Part shown: one piece after another, positions 1-8,453 of the stretch
Layout: each line of letters opens with the position of its first letter
How positions within the stretch are numbered: the stretch's first letter is position 1
Source: Thermoplasmata archaeon
GTDB taxonomy: Archaea > Thermoplasmatota > Thermoplasmata > Lutacidiplasmatales > UBA184
DNA: 35,761 nucleotides
NCBI GenBank assembly: GCA_021816955.1
Contig: JAKAWP010000011.1
Location: forward strand, 1 to 35,761
Reading direction: 5' to 3'
The notes under the pieces: model-generated
Seen by the model: the letters and a program-made list of their open reading frames with translations, nothing else
Told to the model about the DNA's origin: nothing
Database searches by the model: none
Translations under genes and position numbers: made by a program

Positions 1-1062
1 GCGTCCCTCGCCCGGACGCTCGAGCTCGCGGAGGCGCTACGACTCGACCCCGCGGGACCGCCGCGCGTCGTCCACACGACCGGCCCGGCCGGCGCCCTCC
101 TTCGAGCGTGGGCCCGGCGGCTCGGCTTCCCGATCGTCTTCTGCGCGATGCCCGAGGACGACGGAACCGATCGGTCGCCCCCGGTCGAAGCCGCCCAGAT
201 CCCGGTCGATCGGATCGGTCCGTTCCTCCGGGCCGCGGACGCCCCGCCGATCTTCGCCGTGGTCGGCCGACCGATCGGCCAATCCCGGAGCCCGTGGCTA
301 CACCACCGCTGGTTCCGTGAGGAGAGGCGAACGGCCCTCTACGTCGCGCTCGAGCCGTCGTCGGACGAAGAGTTCCTCGCCGCGGTTCCGGCGCTCGCGG
401 CGGGCGGCTTTCGCGGCCTCAACGTGACCCATCCGCTCAAGGGAGCGGCGTTGGCCGCGGCGACGCGCATCGCGCCGAACGCGGAGGCGTGCGGGACGGC
501 GAACACGCTCACCTTCGACGGGGGTGACGTCGAGGCGGACAACACCGACCTCACCGCCGTGGAGCGGAGGCTGAAGGAGTTGCGAGCGGAAGGACGGTGG
601 GACGGCCGCTCCGTGCTCGTCGTCGGCGCCGGAGGCGCCGCGCGGTCGGCGCTCGCGGCCGCCCAACGCCTCGGGGCGGAGGCCCGGGTGCTGGCGCGCC
701 ACCGCGAACGGGCCGTCTCGCTGGCGGCCCGCTTCCAGGCGACCGTCGACCTGGGCGACCGCGGCCGCCTCCGCCCCCCCTCGCTCGTCGTGCACGCTAC
801 CCCGGTCGGTCGGCGAGCCGGAGAGATCCTGGAGGTCGACCTCGCCTCCCGGCTCGGGCCGGGAACCCACCTCCTCGATTTCGTCTATGAACCGACGACC
901 CCGACGCTGCGCGAACTCGCGCAACGGGCCGGCGCCACCTACGAGGACGGCTGGCGCCTGCTCGTCTACCAGGCCGCCGGGTCGTATGCCCGCTGGTGGG
1001 GCGCGCCTCCGCCCGAGAACGACGTCGCCGCACTATTGGAGGGAGAACCGTGCGCGGGGTAG
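1..1062 (+). CDS. aroDE: Bifunctional 3-dehydroquinate dehydratase / shikimate dehydrogenase (5' truncated)
   Basis: The reading frame is open from the first base, so the N-terminus lies outside the window. Roughly the first 75 codons match the end of type I 3-dehydroquinate dehydratase: a 'TTGPAGALLRAWARRLGFPIVF' region resembling the Gly-Ser-Phe barrel end, then 'AAQIPVDRI', resembling the usual APGQIPVDEL lid. From about base 250 it is shikimate dehydrogenase: 'GRPIGQSRSP' (shikimate-binding Ser-x-Ser), 'NVTHPLKG' with the catalytic Lys, 'GTANTL' and 'ADNTD' (Asn/Asp), the NADP-binding 'GAGGAA', and a C-terminal 'QAAGSYARWWG' helix. The fused protein would convert dehydroquinate to shikimate in the cytoplasm. 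An internal ATG at 148 would remove the dehydratase part and is judged not to be the start. The TAG at 1060-1062 overlaps the next gene by 13 bp. The shikimate dehydrogenase call is firm; fusion to a full-length dehydratase is inferred from its tail only. Confidence 0.88.
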   Translation, partial: ASLARTLELAEALRLDPAGPPRVVHTTGPAGALLRAWARRLGFPIVFCAMPEDDGTDRSPPVEAAQIPVDRIGPFLRAADAPPIFAVVGRPIGQSRSPWLHHRWFREERRTALYVALEPSSDEEFLAAVPALAAGGFRGLNVTHPLKGAALAAATRIAPNAEACGTANTLTFDGGDVEADNTDLTAVERRLKELRAEGRWDGRSVLVVGAGGAARSALAAAQRLGAEARVLARHRERAVSLAARFQATVDLGDRGRLRPPSLVVHATPVGRRAGEILEVDLASRLGPGTHLLDFVYEPTTPTLRELAQRAGATYEDGWRLLVYQAAGSYARWWGAPPPENDVAALLEGEPCAG

Positions 1063-1922
1063 CTCGAGCGGCCGGCGCGATCTCCGTCGTGAATGCCCTC
1101 CCGACCGGCACGGGGTGCGCCATCGGCATCGAACGGTTCGCGACTGCGACCGCGGAGATCAGCGAGGCGGCCGTTCTTCCGGTAGTGACCTTGAACGGAG
1201 CGCCGGCGAGCCCGTTCATCGAAGCGGTCGCGAAGCGGGCGCTCGAATGCTACGCGCCGGACGAACCGCTCTCCGTCAATCTGGTCGTCCGGTCCGAACT
1301 GCCGGTTTCCCGCGGCCTCAAGAGCTCGAGCGCGGTCTCGACGGCGATCATTGGGGCGATCGCCCGGGCGGTCGATCGCCCCACCGACCCCCGGGAAGTC
1401 GCCCGCCTCTCCGCCCGCGCGGCTCGGGAGAGCGGGGTCAGCGCGACCGGTGCGTACGACGACGCGCTCGCCGGGCTCCGTCCCGGCTTCCTTGTCACCG
1501 ACAACCGCCGCGACGAGCTCGTCCGGGCGGACCCGGTCGACGCCGATTGGGTCGCGCTCCTCTACGTGCCGTCCGACCCGCACCGACCGTCGTCGGAGTG
1601 GAAGGAGGCGTTCCACGCCGTGGCGAGCGAAGCCGAGGCGATCGCCGAGCACGCCCGACGCGGCGATTACCTGGCCGCCATGGAAGCCAACTCGGATCTT
1701 GTCGAGCGGGTTGTGGGCTACCATTACCGGCATCTGCGCGAGACGCTGCGATCGGCGGGGGCCCTCGCGACCGGGGTAAGCGGCATGGGACCGACCCTCG
1801 CCGCGATCGTTCCGCGGGATCGGGTCGACGCGGCGATCGCCGCCCTGCCGGACGATCGCGCCGAGCGGTTCTCCGTGGCGTTCTTGCGCCACGAGCCGCT
1901 CGCGGAGGACCGCCCAGAATGA
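1050..1922 (+). CDS. aroK: Shikimate kinase, archaeal GHMP type
   Basis: Phosphorylates shikimate at O3 with ATP. It belongs to the archaeal GHMP-kinase superfamily form, which is unrelated to bacterial P-loop AroK. The product has 290 residues. The N-terminus 'AAGAISVVNALPTGTG' and the phosphate-binding loop 'SRGLKSSSAVSTA' are diagnostic, and the C-terminal 'VSGMGPTLAAI' is the third GHMP motif. The start chosen is GTG at 1050, preceded by a GGAGGG at 1039-1044 and giving the conserved short N-terminus. An ATG at 996 in the same frame would add an Arg-rich stretch lying inside aroE and is unlikely. The gene overlaps aroE by 13 bp and aroA by 4 bp (ATGA). Confidence 0.93.
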   Translation: MRGVARAAGAISVVNALPTGTGCAIGIERFATATAEISEAAVLPVVTLNGAPASPFIEAVAKRALECYAPDEPLSVNLVVRSELPVSRGLKSSSAVSTAIIGAIARAVDRPTDPREVARLSARAARESGVSATGAYDDALAGLRPGFLVTDNRRDELVRADPVDADWVALLYVPSDPHRPSSEWKEAFHAVASEAEAIAEHARRGDYLAAMEANSDLVERVVGYHYRHLRETLRSAGALATGVSGMGPTLAAIVPRDRVDAAIAALPDDRAERFSVAFLRHEPLAEDRPE

Positions 1923-3208
1923 CCGGCCGCCGCGAGGTTACGGTTCACCCGTCCCGGATCGACGGGGCGTTCACCCCACCCCCTTCCAAGAGCTACACGC
2001 ACCGGGCCCTCATCGCCGCCTACCTCACTCGCCGGCGCTCGATCGTTCGCCGGCCACTCGACAGCGAAGATACCCGGGCGACCCTCGCGGGAATCCGGGC
2101 CCTCGGCCGCCGGGTCCGAGTACAACCCCAGGCGTGGAAGATCGAGCCCGGGCCGAAGCGGCGGAGCGGTCGAATCACGATCGATTGCCGGGAGTCGGGA
2201 ACAACGCTCCGACTTCTATCGGCGGTCGCCGCGGCCGGAGGCGAGGCCGTGCACCTCGTGGGCCGGCCCACCTTGGCGCGGCGGCCGACGGGCCCGCTGT
2301 ACGACGCTCTGGCGGCCCTCGGGGCCGACGTGCGCCGACCGTCGGACGGTCGGAGCGTACCCGTCCGGATCGAAGGGCCGCTACGCCCCGGCGCCGTTCG
2401 GCTCGATGGTTCGTCGAGCTCCCAGTTCGTCTCCGCGATGCTGTTCGTGCTGCCGACGCTCGACGGATCGTCCCGGATGACCCTCGACGGGCCTCTCGTC
2501 TCGCAACCGTACGTGGACGCGACCCGAGCGGTCCTCCACACGCACGGCGTGCGCGTCGATCGACGGGGACGAACGTTCCATATCCCCGGGGGTCAGCGGT
2601 ACGCCGCCCGGTCGTTCACGGTCCCGCCGGACGCCTCCTCGGCCGCGTATCCGTTCGCCGCGGCCGCGCTCTCGGGCGGTGCCGTCCGGGCCCGGGGACT
2701 GACGGCCGAACTGCCGCAGGCCGACCTCGCGATCGTCGACGTCTTGGCGCGGGCGGGAGCATCCACCGACCGGCGACCGACCGGACTGTCGGTACAAGGG
2801 CCGATCGATCGGCCGTTCCGAGTCGACCTGACGAACGCGCCGGACCTCTATCCGTTGTGCGGCGCGGTCGCCGCGTGCCTTCCTGGAACGAGTCGCATCG
2901 ATGGGGCCCGCCACGTCGTCGGCAAAGAGTCGGACCGGTTCCGGACCACGGTCGAGCTCGCCCGCGCCCTCGGCGCTCGCGTGGCGGGCCGGCCGGGCCG
3001 GCTGTACGTCACCGGTCAGCGGCCGCCGACGGCGATCCGCACGGCCGGTCTTCGCGACCATCGGGTGATGATGAGCGCCGCGGTCGCGGCGGTCGTGGCC
3101 GACGGCCCCTCGCGACTCGCCGATGCGCAGTGCGTGCGCAAATCGTGGCCCGGCTTCTGGGCGACGATGCGATCGCTCGGCGGAGCGATCCGGGGGGCCG
3201 GAGCATGA
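1919..3208 (+). CDS. aroA: 3-phosphoshikimate 1-carboxyvinyltransferase (EPSP synthase)
   Basis: Transfers the enolpyruvyl group of PEP to shikimate 3-phosphate. At 429 residues it has the usual length. All active-site blocks are visible: 'PPSKSYTHRA' near residue 20 (Lys/Ser/Arg), 'ESGTTLRLL', 'RRPTGPLYDALAALGA', 'SSSSQFVSAML', 'DLTNAPDLYPL' (catalytic Asp), 'VGKESDR' (catalytic Glu), 'DHRVMM' and 'VRKSWPGFW' near the end. The start ATG at 1919 overlaps the TGA of aroK in ATGA. The frame is open further upstream, but that extension is an antisense-like Arg/Pro/Gly-rich shadow of aroK and is excluded. The Pro in the 'PPPSK' motif argues for a normal, glyphosate-contacting loop, but sensitivity class cannot be read with confidence. 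Confidence 0.95.
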   Translation: MTGRREVTVHPSRIDGAFTPPPSKSYTHRALIAAYLTRRRSIVRRPLDSEDTRATLAGIRALGRRVRVQPQAWKIEPGPKRRSGRITIDCRESGTTLRLLSAVAAAGGEAVHLVGRPTLARRPTGPLYDALAALGADVRRPSDGRSVPVRIEGPLRPGAVRLDGSSSSQFVSAMLFVLPTLDGSSRMTLDGPLVSQPYVDATRAVLHTHGVRVDRRGRTFHIPGGQRYAARSFTVPPDASSAAYPFAAAALSGGAVRARGLTAELPQADLAIVDVLARAGASTDRRPTGLSVQGPIDRPFRVDLTNAPDLYPLCGAVAACLPGTSRIDGARHVVGKESDRFRTTVELARALGARVAGRPGRLYVTGQRPPTAIRTAGLRDHRVMMSAAVAAVVADGPSRLADAQCVRKSWPGFWATMRSLGGAIRGAGA

Positions 3209-4293
3209 CGATGAGCTGGGGGGAGCGATTCCGCGTGACGCTGTTCGGAACGAGCCACGGACCCGAGGTCGGGGTCGAGATCGACGGCCTCCCCGCCGGG
3301 CTGACCGTGGACGAATCCGCCGTCCAGAACGACCTCGACCGCCGGCGACCGGTCGGTCGGCGCCTCGCCACGAAGCGACAGGAGGAGGACCGACTCGTGA
3401 TCGACTCCGGCGTCGACGCCGGGAAGACCACCGGGGCAACGCTGCGCGCGCACGTGGCGAACGTCGACGTCGACCGATCGCCGTACGACCGCCGGCGGTT
3501 CACGCCCCGGCCCGGCCACGCCGATTACCCGGCCCGGGTGCGCTACGGGCCTACCGCCGACCTGTCGGGCGGGGGAATCTTCTCCGGCCGGATGACCGTC
3601 GGGCTCGTGATCGCGGGGTCGATCGCCCGCGAGCTGTTGCGCCCGCTGTCGATTGAGGTCGGGGCGTTCACTCGGTCGATCGGCCCCGTCGACGCCGACG
3701 TGCCCGAGTCGCTCCCGCTCGCGGAGATCGCCCGTCGGGCGGCGGGGAACGAGGTCGGAACGCCCGACCCGCTCGCAGCGCGCCGGATGGAGGAGGCGAT
3801 CGAAACGGCCCGGCGGGACGGCGACAGCGTCGGGGGCGTCATCGAGGTTCGAGCGGACGGCGTGCCGGTCGGCCTCGGAGAGCCGTTCTTCAACTCGCTC
3901 GAGAGCCACTTGGCGCATCTTGCCTTCAGCGTGCCGGCGGTCAAGGCGATCGAGTTCGGGGCCGGGTTCCGGGCGGCCCGGATGCGCGGAAGCGAGCACA
4001 ACGATCCGTTCGTCTTCGACGGCGGCCGGGTCCGGACCGAGACGAACCACGCGGGCGGCATCCTGGGGGGATTGGCGACCGGCATGCCGATCGTCTATCG
4101 GGTCGCGGTCAAGCCGACGTCGTCGATCGCCCGCCTCCAAAAGACCGTCGACCTCGAAACGGGCGCCGCCACGATGATCCGGGTCGCGGGCCGGCACGAC
4201 CCGTGCATCGTCCCGCGCGCCGTCGTGGTCCTTGAATCGACGACGCGAATCGCCCTCGCGGATCTCGCGCTCGCCGGGGGGTTCGTCCGATGA
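3205..4293 (+). CDS. aroC: Chorismate synthase
   Basis: Catalyses the last shikimate-pathway step, the trans-1,4 elimination of phosphate from EPSP to chorismate, using reduced FMN. The product has 362 residues. Motifs seen are 'FGTSHGPEVGVEIDGLPAG', 'RRRPVGRRLATKRQEED', 'SGVDAGKTTG', 'RPGHADYPARVRYG', 'SEHNDPFVF' and 'TNHAGGILGG'. These include the conserved His of 'TSHG' and of 'RPGHAD'. ATG at 3205 forms an ATGA overlap with aroA; a second ATG two codons later (3211) is an alternative with no effect on the domain. How the flavin is reduced is not evident, because no flavin reductase lies nearby. Loss of the usual Pro-Gly in 'RRxPG' (here RRPVG) is a small deviation. Confidence 0.95.
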   Translation: MTMSWGERFRVTLFGTSHGPEVGVEIDGLPAGLTVDESAVQNDLDRRRPVGRRLATKRQEEDRLVIDSGVDAGKTTGATLRAHVANVDVDRSPYDRRRFTPRPGHADYPARVRYGPTADLSGGGIFSGRMTVGLVIAGSIARELLRPLSIEVGAFTRSIGPVDADVPESLPLAEIARRAAGNEVGTPDPLAARRMEEAIETARRDGDSVGGVIEVRADGVPVGLGEPFFNSLESHLAHLAFSVPAVKAIEFGAGFRAARMRGSEHNDPFVFDGGRVRTETNHAGGILGGLATGMPIVYRVAVKPTSSIARLQKTVDLETGAATMIRVAGRHDPCIVPRAVVVLESTTRIALADLALAGGFVR

Positions 4294-5372
4294 GCGACCC
4301 GCGACGGCCGGTCGCGATCGTCGGAGCCGGCGGATACATCGGCCAGCACTTCGCCCGCCTCCTCGCCGACCACCCGTGGTTCCGCGTCGAGCAGCTCGTC
4401 GGCGGCGGCCGTTCGGTCGGTCTTCGACTCGACGAGCTCTGGGCGTTGGCCGAGGCTCCGCCTCCCGAACTCGCCGGCCGGCGCCTCGTCGCCGCGACGC
4501 CCGCGGCCCTCGCCCGGGCCGGCATCGAGGGAGTCTTCTCGGCGCTTCCGTCCGGCTCGGCGAAGACATTCGAGGCCGAGCTGGTCCGCCGCGGGGTCGC
4601 CGTCTTCTCGAACGCCGCGGACCACCGGCTCGACCCGCGGGCCCCGCTCTTGATCCCCGAAGTCAATCGTGCTCACCTCGCGCTAGCGGGGCGGCGGCCG
4701 CGGGGACGGGGCCTTCTCGTGACAAACGCGAACTGCTCCACCACGGGGGTCGTCGTCGCCCTCGCCCCGGTCATCGCGCGTCTAAGGCCGCGCGCGGTCC
4801 ACGTCAGCACCTATCAATCGCTGTCGGGCGCGGGCTGGCCCGGCGTTCCGTCCCTCGCCATCACCGACAACGTGCTGCCCCACATTCCAGCGGAGGAAGA
4901 GAAGATCGCGCGCGAGTCAGCGCGACTCCTCGGACGGTACGACGGTGGGCGGATCCGGCCGTTCCGGACGCCGGTCGTCGCGAACTGTGCGCGCGTCGCA
5001 ACGCGGGAAGGCCACTTGGCCGCGGTGACCGTCGAGGCGAGCCGCTCGCCTCCGCTTGACGAGCTCACGGAAGCGTGGTCGGCGTTCGACCCGCTCGCCG
5101 ATCTCGATCTTCCGACCGCCCCCCATCCGCCGATCGTCGTACAGACAGCCCCGGATCGGCCCCAGCCGCTGCGCGATCGCTGGCTCGGCTCCCCGGCGAG
5201 GGCGCGCGGGATGGCGATCGCCATCGGGCGGATCCGGTGGACCCCGCCGTACCTCCGATTCTTCACGCTCTCCCACAACGCCGTCCGGGGGGGAGCGGGA
5301 GGCTCGGTCCTCAACGCCGAGCTGTCGGTCGCCCTCGGAATCCCGTGGCGGCAAGGAGCGCGGAGCCGATGA
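4290..5372 (+). CDS. asd: Aspartate-semialdehyde dehydrogenase
   Basis: NADP-dependent reduction of L-4-aspartyl phosphate to L-aspartate 4-semialdehyde, in the archaeal/fungal subgroup. The product has 360 residues. 'VGAGGYIGQ' at residues 11-19 is the nucleotide-binding loop, Cys149 in 'NANCSTTG' is the catalytic thiolate, 'SLSGAGWPGVPS' follows at 177-188, and His242 in 'EGHLAAV' is the likely base. The C-terminal 'RGGAGGSVLNAEL' is typical. It overlaps aroC and lysC by 4 bp each (ATGA). Its position between chorismate synthase and aspartokinase fits the archaeal route in which aspartate semialdehyde supplies carbons for dehydroquinate. It would equally serve Thr, Met and Lys synthesis. 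Confidence 0.93.
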   Translation: MSDPRRPVAIVGAGGYIGQHFARLLADHPWFRVEQLVGGGRSVGLRLDELWALAEAPPPELAGRRLVAATPAALARAGIEGVFSALPSGSAKTFEAELVRRGVAVFSNAADHRLDPRAPLLIPEVNRAHLALAGRRPRGRGLLVTNANCSTTGVVVALAPVIARLRPRAVHVSTYQSLSGAGWPGVPSLAITDNVLPHIPAEEEKIARESARLLGRYDGGRIRPFRTPVVANCARVATREGHLAAVTVEASRSPPLDELTEAWSAFDPLADLDLPTAPHPPIVVQTAPDRPQPLRDRWLGSPARARGMAIAIGRIRWTPPYLRFFTLSHNAVRGGAGGSVLNAELSVALGIPWRQGARSR

Positions 5373-6679
5373 GCCGCCCACGGCCGATCGTCGTGAAGTT
5401 CGGCGGGGCGACGCTCTCCGACCCGACGGCGGTGATCCGGGAGATCGAACGGCTGAGGGGAACCGGTCGTCCCGTCATCGTCGTCGTTTCCGCGCGCGAA
5501 GGCATCACCGACCTCCTCTTCGGGCTCGCGCGCCGTCCGATGTCGCCCGCGGGTCGCCGGCGGGCGTTCCGACGTCTGGCGCGAGCCCACCCGGGGGGTC
5601 CCGAGATCGCTCGGTTGCGGCGAGGGACCGAACGACTCGCCGAGCAGACCGCGGGCCGGCCGACCGACCCCGCCTCCACCGACCGACTGGTGAGCCAAGG
5701 GGAACGGCTCGCCGCGGCGTGGCTCGCCGAAACGTTGCGGGGCGCGGGGGTCCCGGCCACGGCGGTCGAGGCCGACCGGCTCGGACTCGTCACGGACAAC
5801 GTGTACGGATCGGCCCGGATCCTGCTCGGCCGGTCGCGCCGACGCGTCGCTCGGGGGCTCGCCGATCTTCTCGAACAAGGAACGCTCCCCGTCGTCACCG
5901 GCTACTTCGGCCGGAGCCGCGAAGGCAAAGTGGCGACCCTCGGGCGCGGGGGTTCGGACTACGCGGCGAGCGCGATCGGCGCGATCGTCCGGGCCTCCCG
6001 GGTGGAGCTCGTGAAGCGGGACGTCTCGATCTACTCGGCGGACCCCCGGCTCGTCGACCGGCCGATCCCGCTGCGCCGGCTTTCTTACGAAGAGGCCGAG
6101 GAGCTCTCCCAGTTCGGCGCCCGCGTCCTCCACCCGTACACGATCGAACCGCTGCGCGCGCTCGGCATCCCTCTGCTCGTCCGGTCGCTGAACGGAGCCC
6201 GGGGAACGACCGAAGTCGGCCCGTGGCGGAACGGCGGCCGCCTGCGAGCCGTCGCCATGCTCCGCTCGCTCGACCTCTATCGGCTGAGAGTGCCGGGCGG
6301 CCGCCAGCGACCCGGCGTCATCGCGGAGGTCACGGATCGCCTCCGCGCCCACGACGTCAACGTGGTCCAGCTGTACACTTCCTCCACCTTGCTCTGCCTG
6401 GTCGTCGACCGGGCCGCGTCCCATCGCGCGGAGACGGCCCTGCGACCGCTCCGCCGGGCCGCGGAGGCCACGCTCGACGGGCCGCGGCGGGTCAGCTTGG
6501 CGATCGCGATCGGCGACGGAATAGTCGGCGATCTCGGCCGGATTCCGACGGAAATCTTGGCCCAGGGCGAGGGAGTGAGCGCCACGCCTCGGGCCGTATC
6601 GATCGCCGTTCCCGAAGGGCGGGAGCGGCGCGTCTTGACCGCGTTGCATCATGCGCTCGTACGGGGGGCCCGCCGATGA
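5369..6679 (+). CDS. lysC: Aspartate kinase with C-terminal ACT domains
   Basis: Phosphorylates L-aspartate at the 4-carboxylate, the step before Asd. The product has 436 residues. The amino-acid-kinase domain begins with 'VVKFGGATLSDP' (phosphate and aspartate site), and continues with 'VVSAREGITD', 'TGYFGRSREGKVATLGRGGSDY' and 'KRDVSIYSADPRLV'. Two ACT regulatory modules follow from about residue 300: one around 'RPGVIAEVTDRLRAHDVNV', and a shorter one around 'LGRIPTEILAQGEGVSA' at the end. ACT domains normally bind Lys or Thr for feedback control; which ligand applies here cannot be told. ATG at 5369 overlaps asd and the stop overlaps trpE, so the pair is embedded between the aro and trp genes. 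Confidence 0.93.
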   Translation: MSRPRPIVVKFGGATLSDPTAVIREIERLRGTGRPVIVVVSAREGITDLLFGLARRPMSPAGRRRAFRRLARAHPGGPEIARLRRGTERLAEQTAGRPTDPASTDRLVSQGERLAAAWLAETLRGAGVPATAVEADRLGLVTDNVYGSARILLGRSRRRVARGLADLLEQGTLPVVTGYFGRSREGKVATLGRGGSDYAASAIGAIVRASRVELVKRDVSIYSADPRLVDRPIPLRRLSYEEAEELSQFGARVLHPYTIEPLRALGIPLLVRSLNGARGTTEVGPWRNGGRLRAVAMLRSLDLYRLRVPGGRQRPGVIAEVTDRLRAHDVNVVQLYTSSTLLCLVVDRAASHRAETALRPLRRAAEATLDGPRRVSLAIAIGDGIVGDLGRIPTEILAQGEGVSATPRAVSIAVPEGRERRVLTALHHALVRGARR

Positions 6680-7875
6680 CCGATCCGTGGGTTCGCTTTG
6701 CCGAGCGCGCCGCGCGGGCTCGCTCCGCGGGGTTCTTCGAGCGGCGCACGGACCCGGTGCACGGAGGAGGAGTCGCCTATTCGTTCACCGGCGCGGACGA
6801 GATCCGACCGCTCGGAGCGAACGAGGAGCTCGAGGCGCTCGCCCGCGAGACCGATCGGTTCTTGCGCGGCGGGAACGACCGGGCCGTGATCGGGTACGTC
6901 GGCTTCGACGCGGTCGGGTGGTTCGAGCCGCGGCTCGCACGCCGACCGGGGGGCTCGCCGTTCCCCCTCGGGGAGTTGGCGTTGGCGGAGCGGGTCGAAC
7001 AACATCGGCTGCCGCCGCGGCGGTCGGTCCGGCCGCTCGCCCGACGGCTTCGGAATTCGCCGGTCGAGGCGACGCTCTCCCGGCCGGCGTTCGAGCAGGC
7101 GGTCCGCCGGCTCCGGGAGGCGATCTACGCCGGCGAGGCGTTCCAGATCGTGCTGGCCCAGCGGCGTCGGTGGCCCCGGCCCGCGGACCTCCTCGAGCGC
7201 GCGGGACGGCTCCGCCAAGCCGAGGCGTACGCGTACTTCTACTACCTCAAGCTCGGGGATCGCGAGATCGTCGGCGCCTCGCCCGAGAACGTCGTCGAGC
7301 TCCGGCCGGGGCGGCTGACCGTCGACCCGATCGCCGGGACCGTTCCGCGACGCTGGTCGGCCCGGGTCGGCCGTCGGCCGCTCGCGCTCGATCCGAAGGA
7401 GCTCGCCGAGCACCGGATGCTGGTCGACCTCGCCCGCAACGATCTCGGGCGGGTCGCGCGCCCGGGCTCGGTGCGACTCGCATTCACGGAGCGTCGCCGC
7501 CGCTATGCCCGCGTCGACCACCTCGTGAGCCGGGTCGTCGCCACTCCCCGCCGCGGCGTCGGCCCGTGGGAGGCGCTCGCGGCGACCTTCCCGGCCGGCA
7601 CGGTCTCGGGCGCCCCGAAGATCCGCGCCACCGAGCTGCTCCGGCGCGAGGAGCGGTCGTGGCGCGGCCCGTACGCCGGGGCGGTCGGTCTGATTCGGGG
7701 GCCGGCGACCGCCGATTGGGCGCTCGCGATCCGCACCGGGTTCGCGACGAAGGAGCGGCTCTACACCGCCGCGGGCGCCGGGATCGTCCAAGCGTCCCGA
7801 CCCCGCCAGGAGTACGACGAGACCCTCGCCAAGCTCGAGCTCGTCGAGGCCGCGCTCGTCGGAGGGGCCCCGTGA
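6676..7875 (+). CDS. trpE: Anthranilate synthase component I
   Basis: Makes anthranilate from chorismate with ammonia supplied by TrpG. At 399 residues it is short, as in other archaea. Chorismate/Mg-site motifs are present: 'IVGASPENVVEL', 'PIAGTVPRR', 'AEHRMLVDLARNDLG', 'AGTVSGAPKIRATEL', 'GPYAGAVG', 'AIRTGF' and 'GAGIVQASRPRQEYDET'. Downstream TrpG and the position in the trp block favour TrpE over aminodeoxychorismate or isochorismate synthases. At residues 20-23 the sequence is FFER where the tryptophan-feedback motif LLES normally stands, so allosteric control may be altered. ATG at 6676 overlaps lysC by 4 bp. Confidence 0.92.
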   Translation: MTDPWVRFAERAARARSAGFFERRTDPVHGGGVAYSFTGADEIRPLGANEELEALARETDRFLRGGNDRAVIGYVGFDAVGWFEPRLARRPGGSPFPLGELALAERVEQHRLPPRRSVRPLARRLRNSPVEATLSRPAFEQAVRRLREAIYAGEAFQIVLAQRRRWPRPADLLERAGRLRQAEAYAYFYYLKLGDREIVGASPENVVELRPGRLTVDPIAGTVPRRWSARVGRRPLALDPKELAEHRMLVDLARNDLGRVARPGSVRLAFTERRRRYARVDHLVSRVVATPRRGVGPWEALAATFPAGTVSGAPKIRATELLRREERSWRGPYAGAVGLIRGPATADWALAIRTGFATKERLYTAAGAGIVQASRPRQEYDETLAKLELVEAALVGGAP

Positions 7876-8453
7876 AGATCCTGCTCATCGATCACGAAGA
7901 TTCGTTCGTCCACAACATCGAGCAGGCGTTGGCCTCCCTCGGAGCCCGGGTCGTCTGCCTGCGCTCGACCGAGCCGTGGAAGGTCGCTCGCACGGTCGAC
8001 CCGGACGGAGTAGTCCTCTCCCCCGGGCCGGGAAGCCCTTCCGACCGACGGGTGACGGGCCTTTCCCGCCGCCTGCTTCGCGCCTGGGACCGGGAACGAC
8101 CGTTCCTCGGGATCTGCCTCGGCCACCAACTGATCGGCTCGGTGTACGGAGCGAGCGTCATCCGGGCGCGTCGACCGGTCCACGGCGAGATTGACTCGAT
8201 CCGGCACGACGGCGGACCGCCGTTCGCCGATGTCGCCTCGCCGTTCGTCGCCGCGCGGTACCACTCCCTCGTGATCGACCCCGCGACGCTGCCTCGGGAC
8301 CTCGAGGCTTCCGCGTTCGGGACGGCGGATCACCTGATGGGGATCCGCCACCGGCAACGCCCGGTGTTCGGGCTCCAGTTCCACCCGGAGTCGTACCTCA
8401 CCCCCGCCGGCCCCCAGATTCTCCAGAACTTCCTCCGAGAGGTGCGGCGATGA
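7872..8453 (+). CDS. trpG: Anthranilate synthase glutamine amidotransferase subunit
   Basis: Class I glutamine amidotransferase that hydrolyses glutamine and channels ammonia to TrpE. The product has 193 residues. 'DHEDSFVHNI' near the N-terminus corresponds to the usual DNYDSFTYN. The oxyanion segment is 'LSPGPGSP'. The nucleophile is Cys82 in 'LGICLGHQ', with the His171/Glu173 pair in 'QFHPES'. The start is GTG at 7872, within a GTGA overlap with trpE and preceded by GGAGGGG at 7861-7867. An upstream extension in this frame is a shadow of trpE. The stop overlaps trpD (ATGA). Confidence 0.93.
   Translation: MKILLIDHEDSFVHNIEQALASLGARVVCLRSTEPWKVARTVDPDGVVLSPGPGSPSDRRVTGLSRRLLRAWDRERPFLGICLGHQLIGSVYGASVIRARRPVHGEIDSIRHDGGPPFADVASPFVAARYHSLVIDPATLPRDLEASAFGTADHLMGIRHRQRPVFGLQFHPESYLTPAGPQILQNFLREVRR

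Noticed and set aside
4814-6652. 612-codon open frame on the minus strand across asd and lysC
   Set aside because: It is Arg/Pro/Gly-rich, without motifs, and is antisense to well-conserved genes; such long shadow frames are expected at this GC content.
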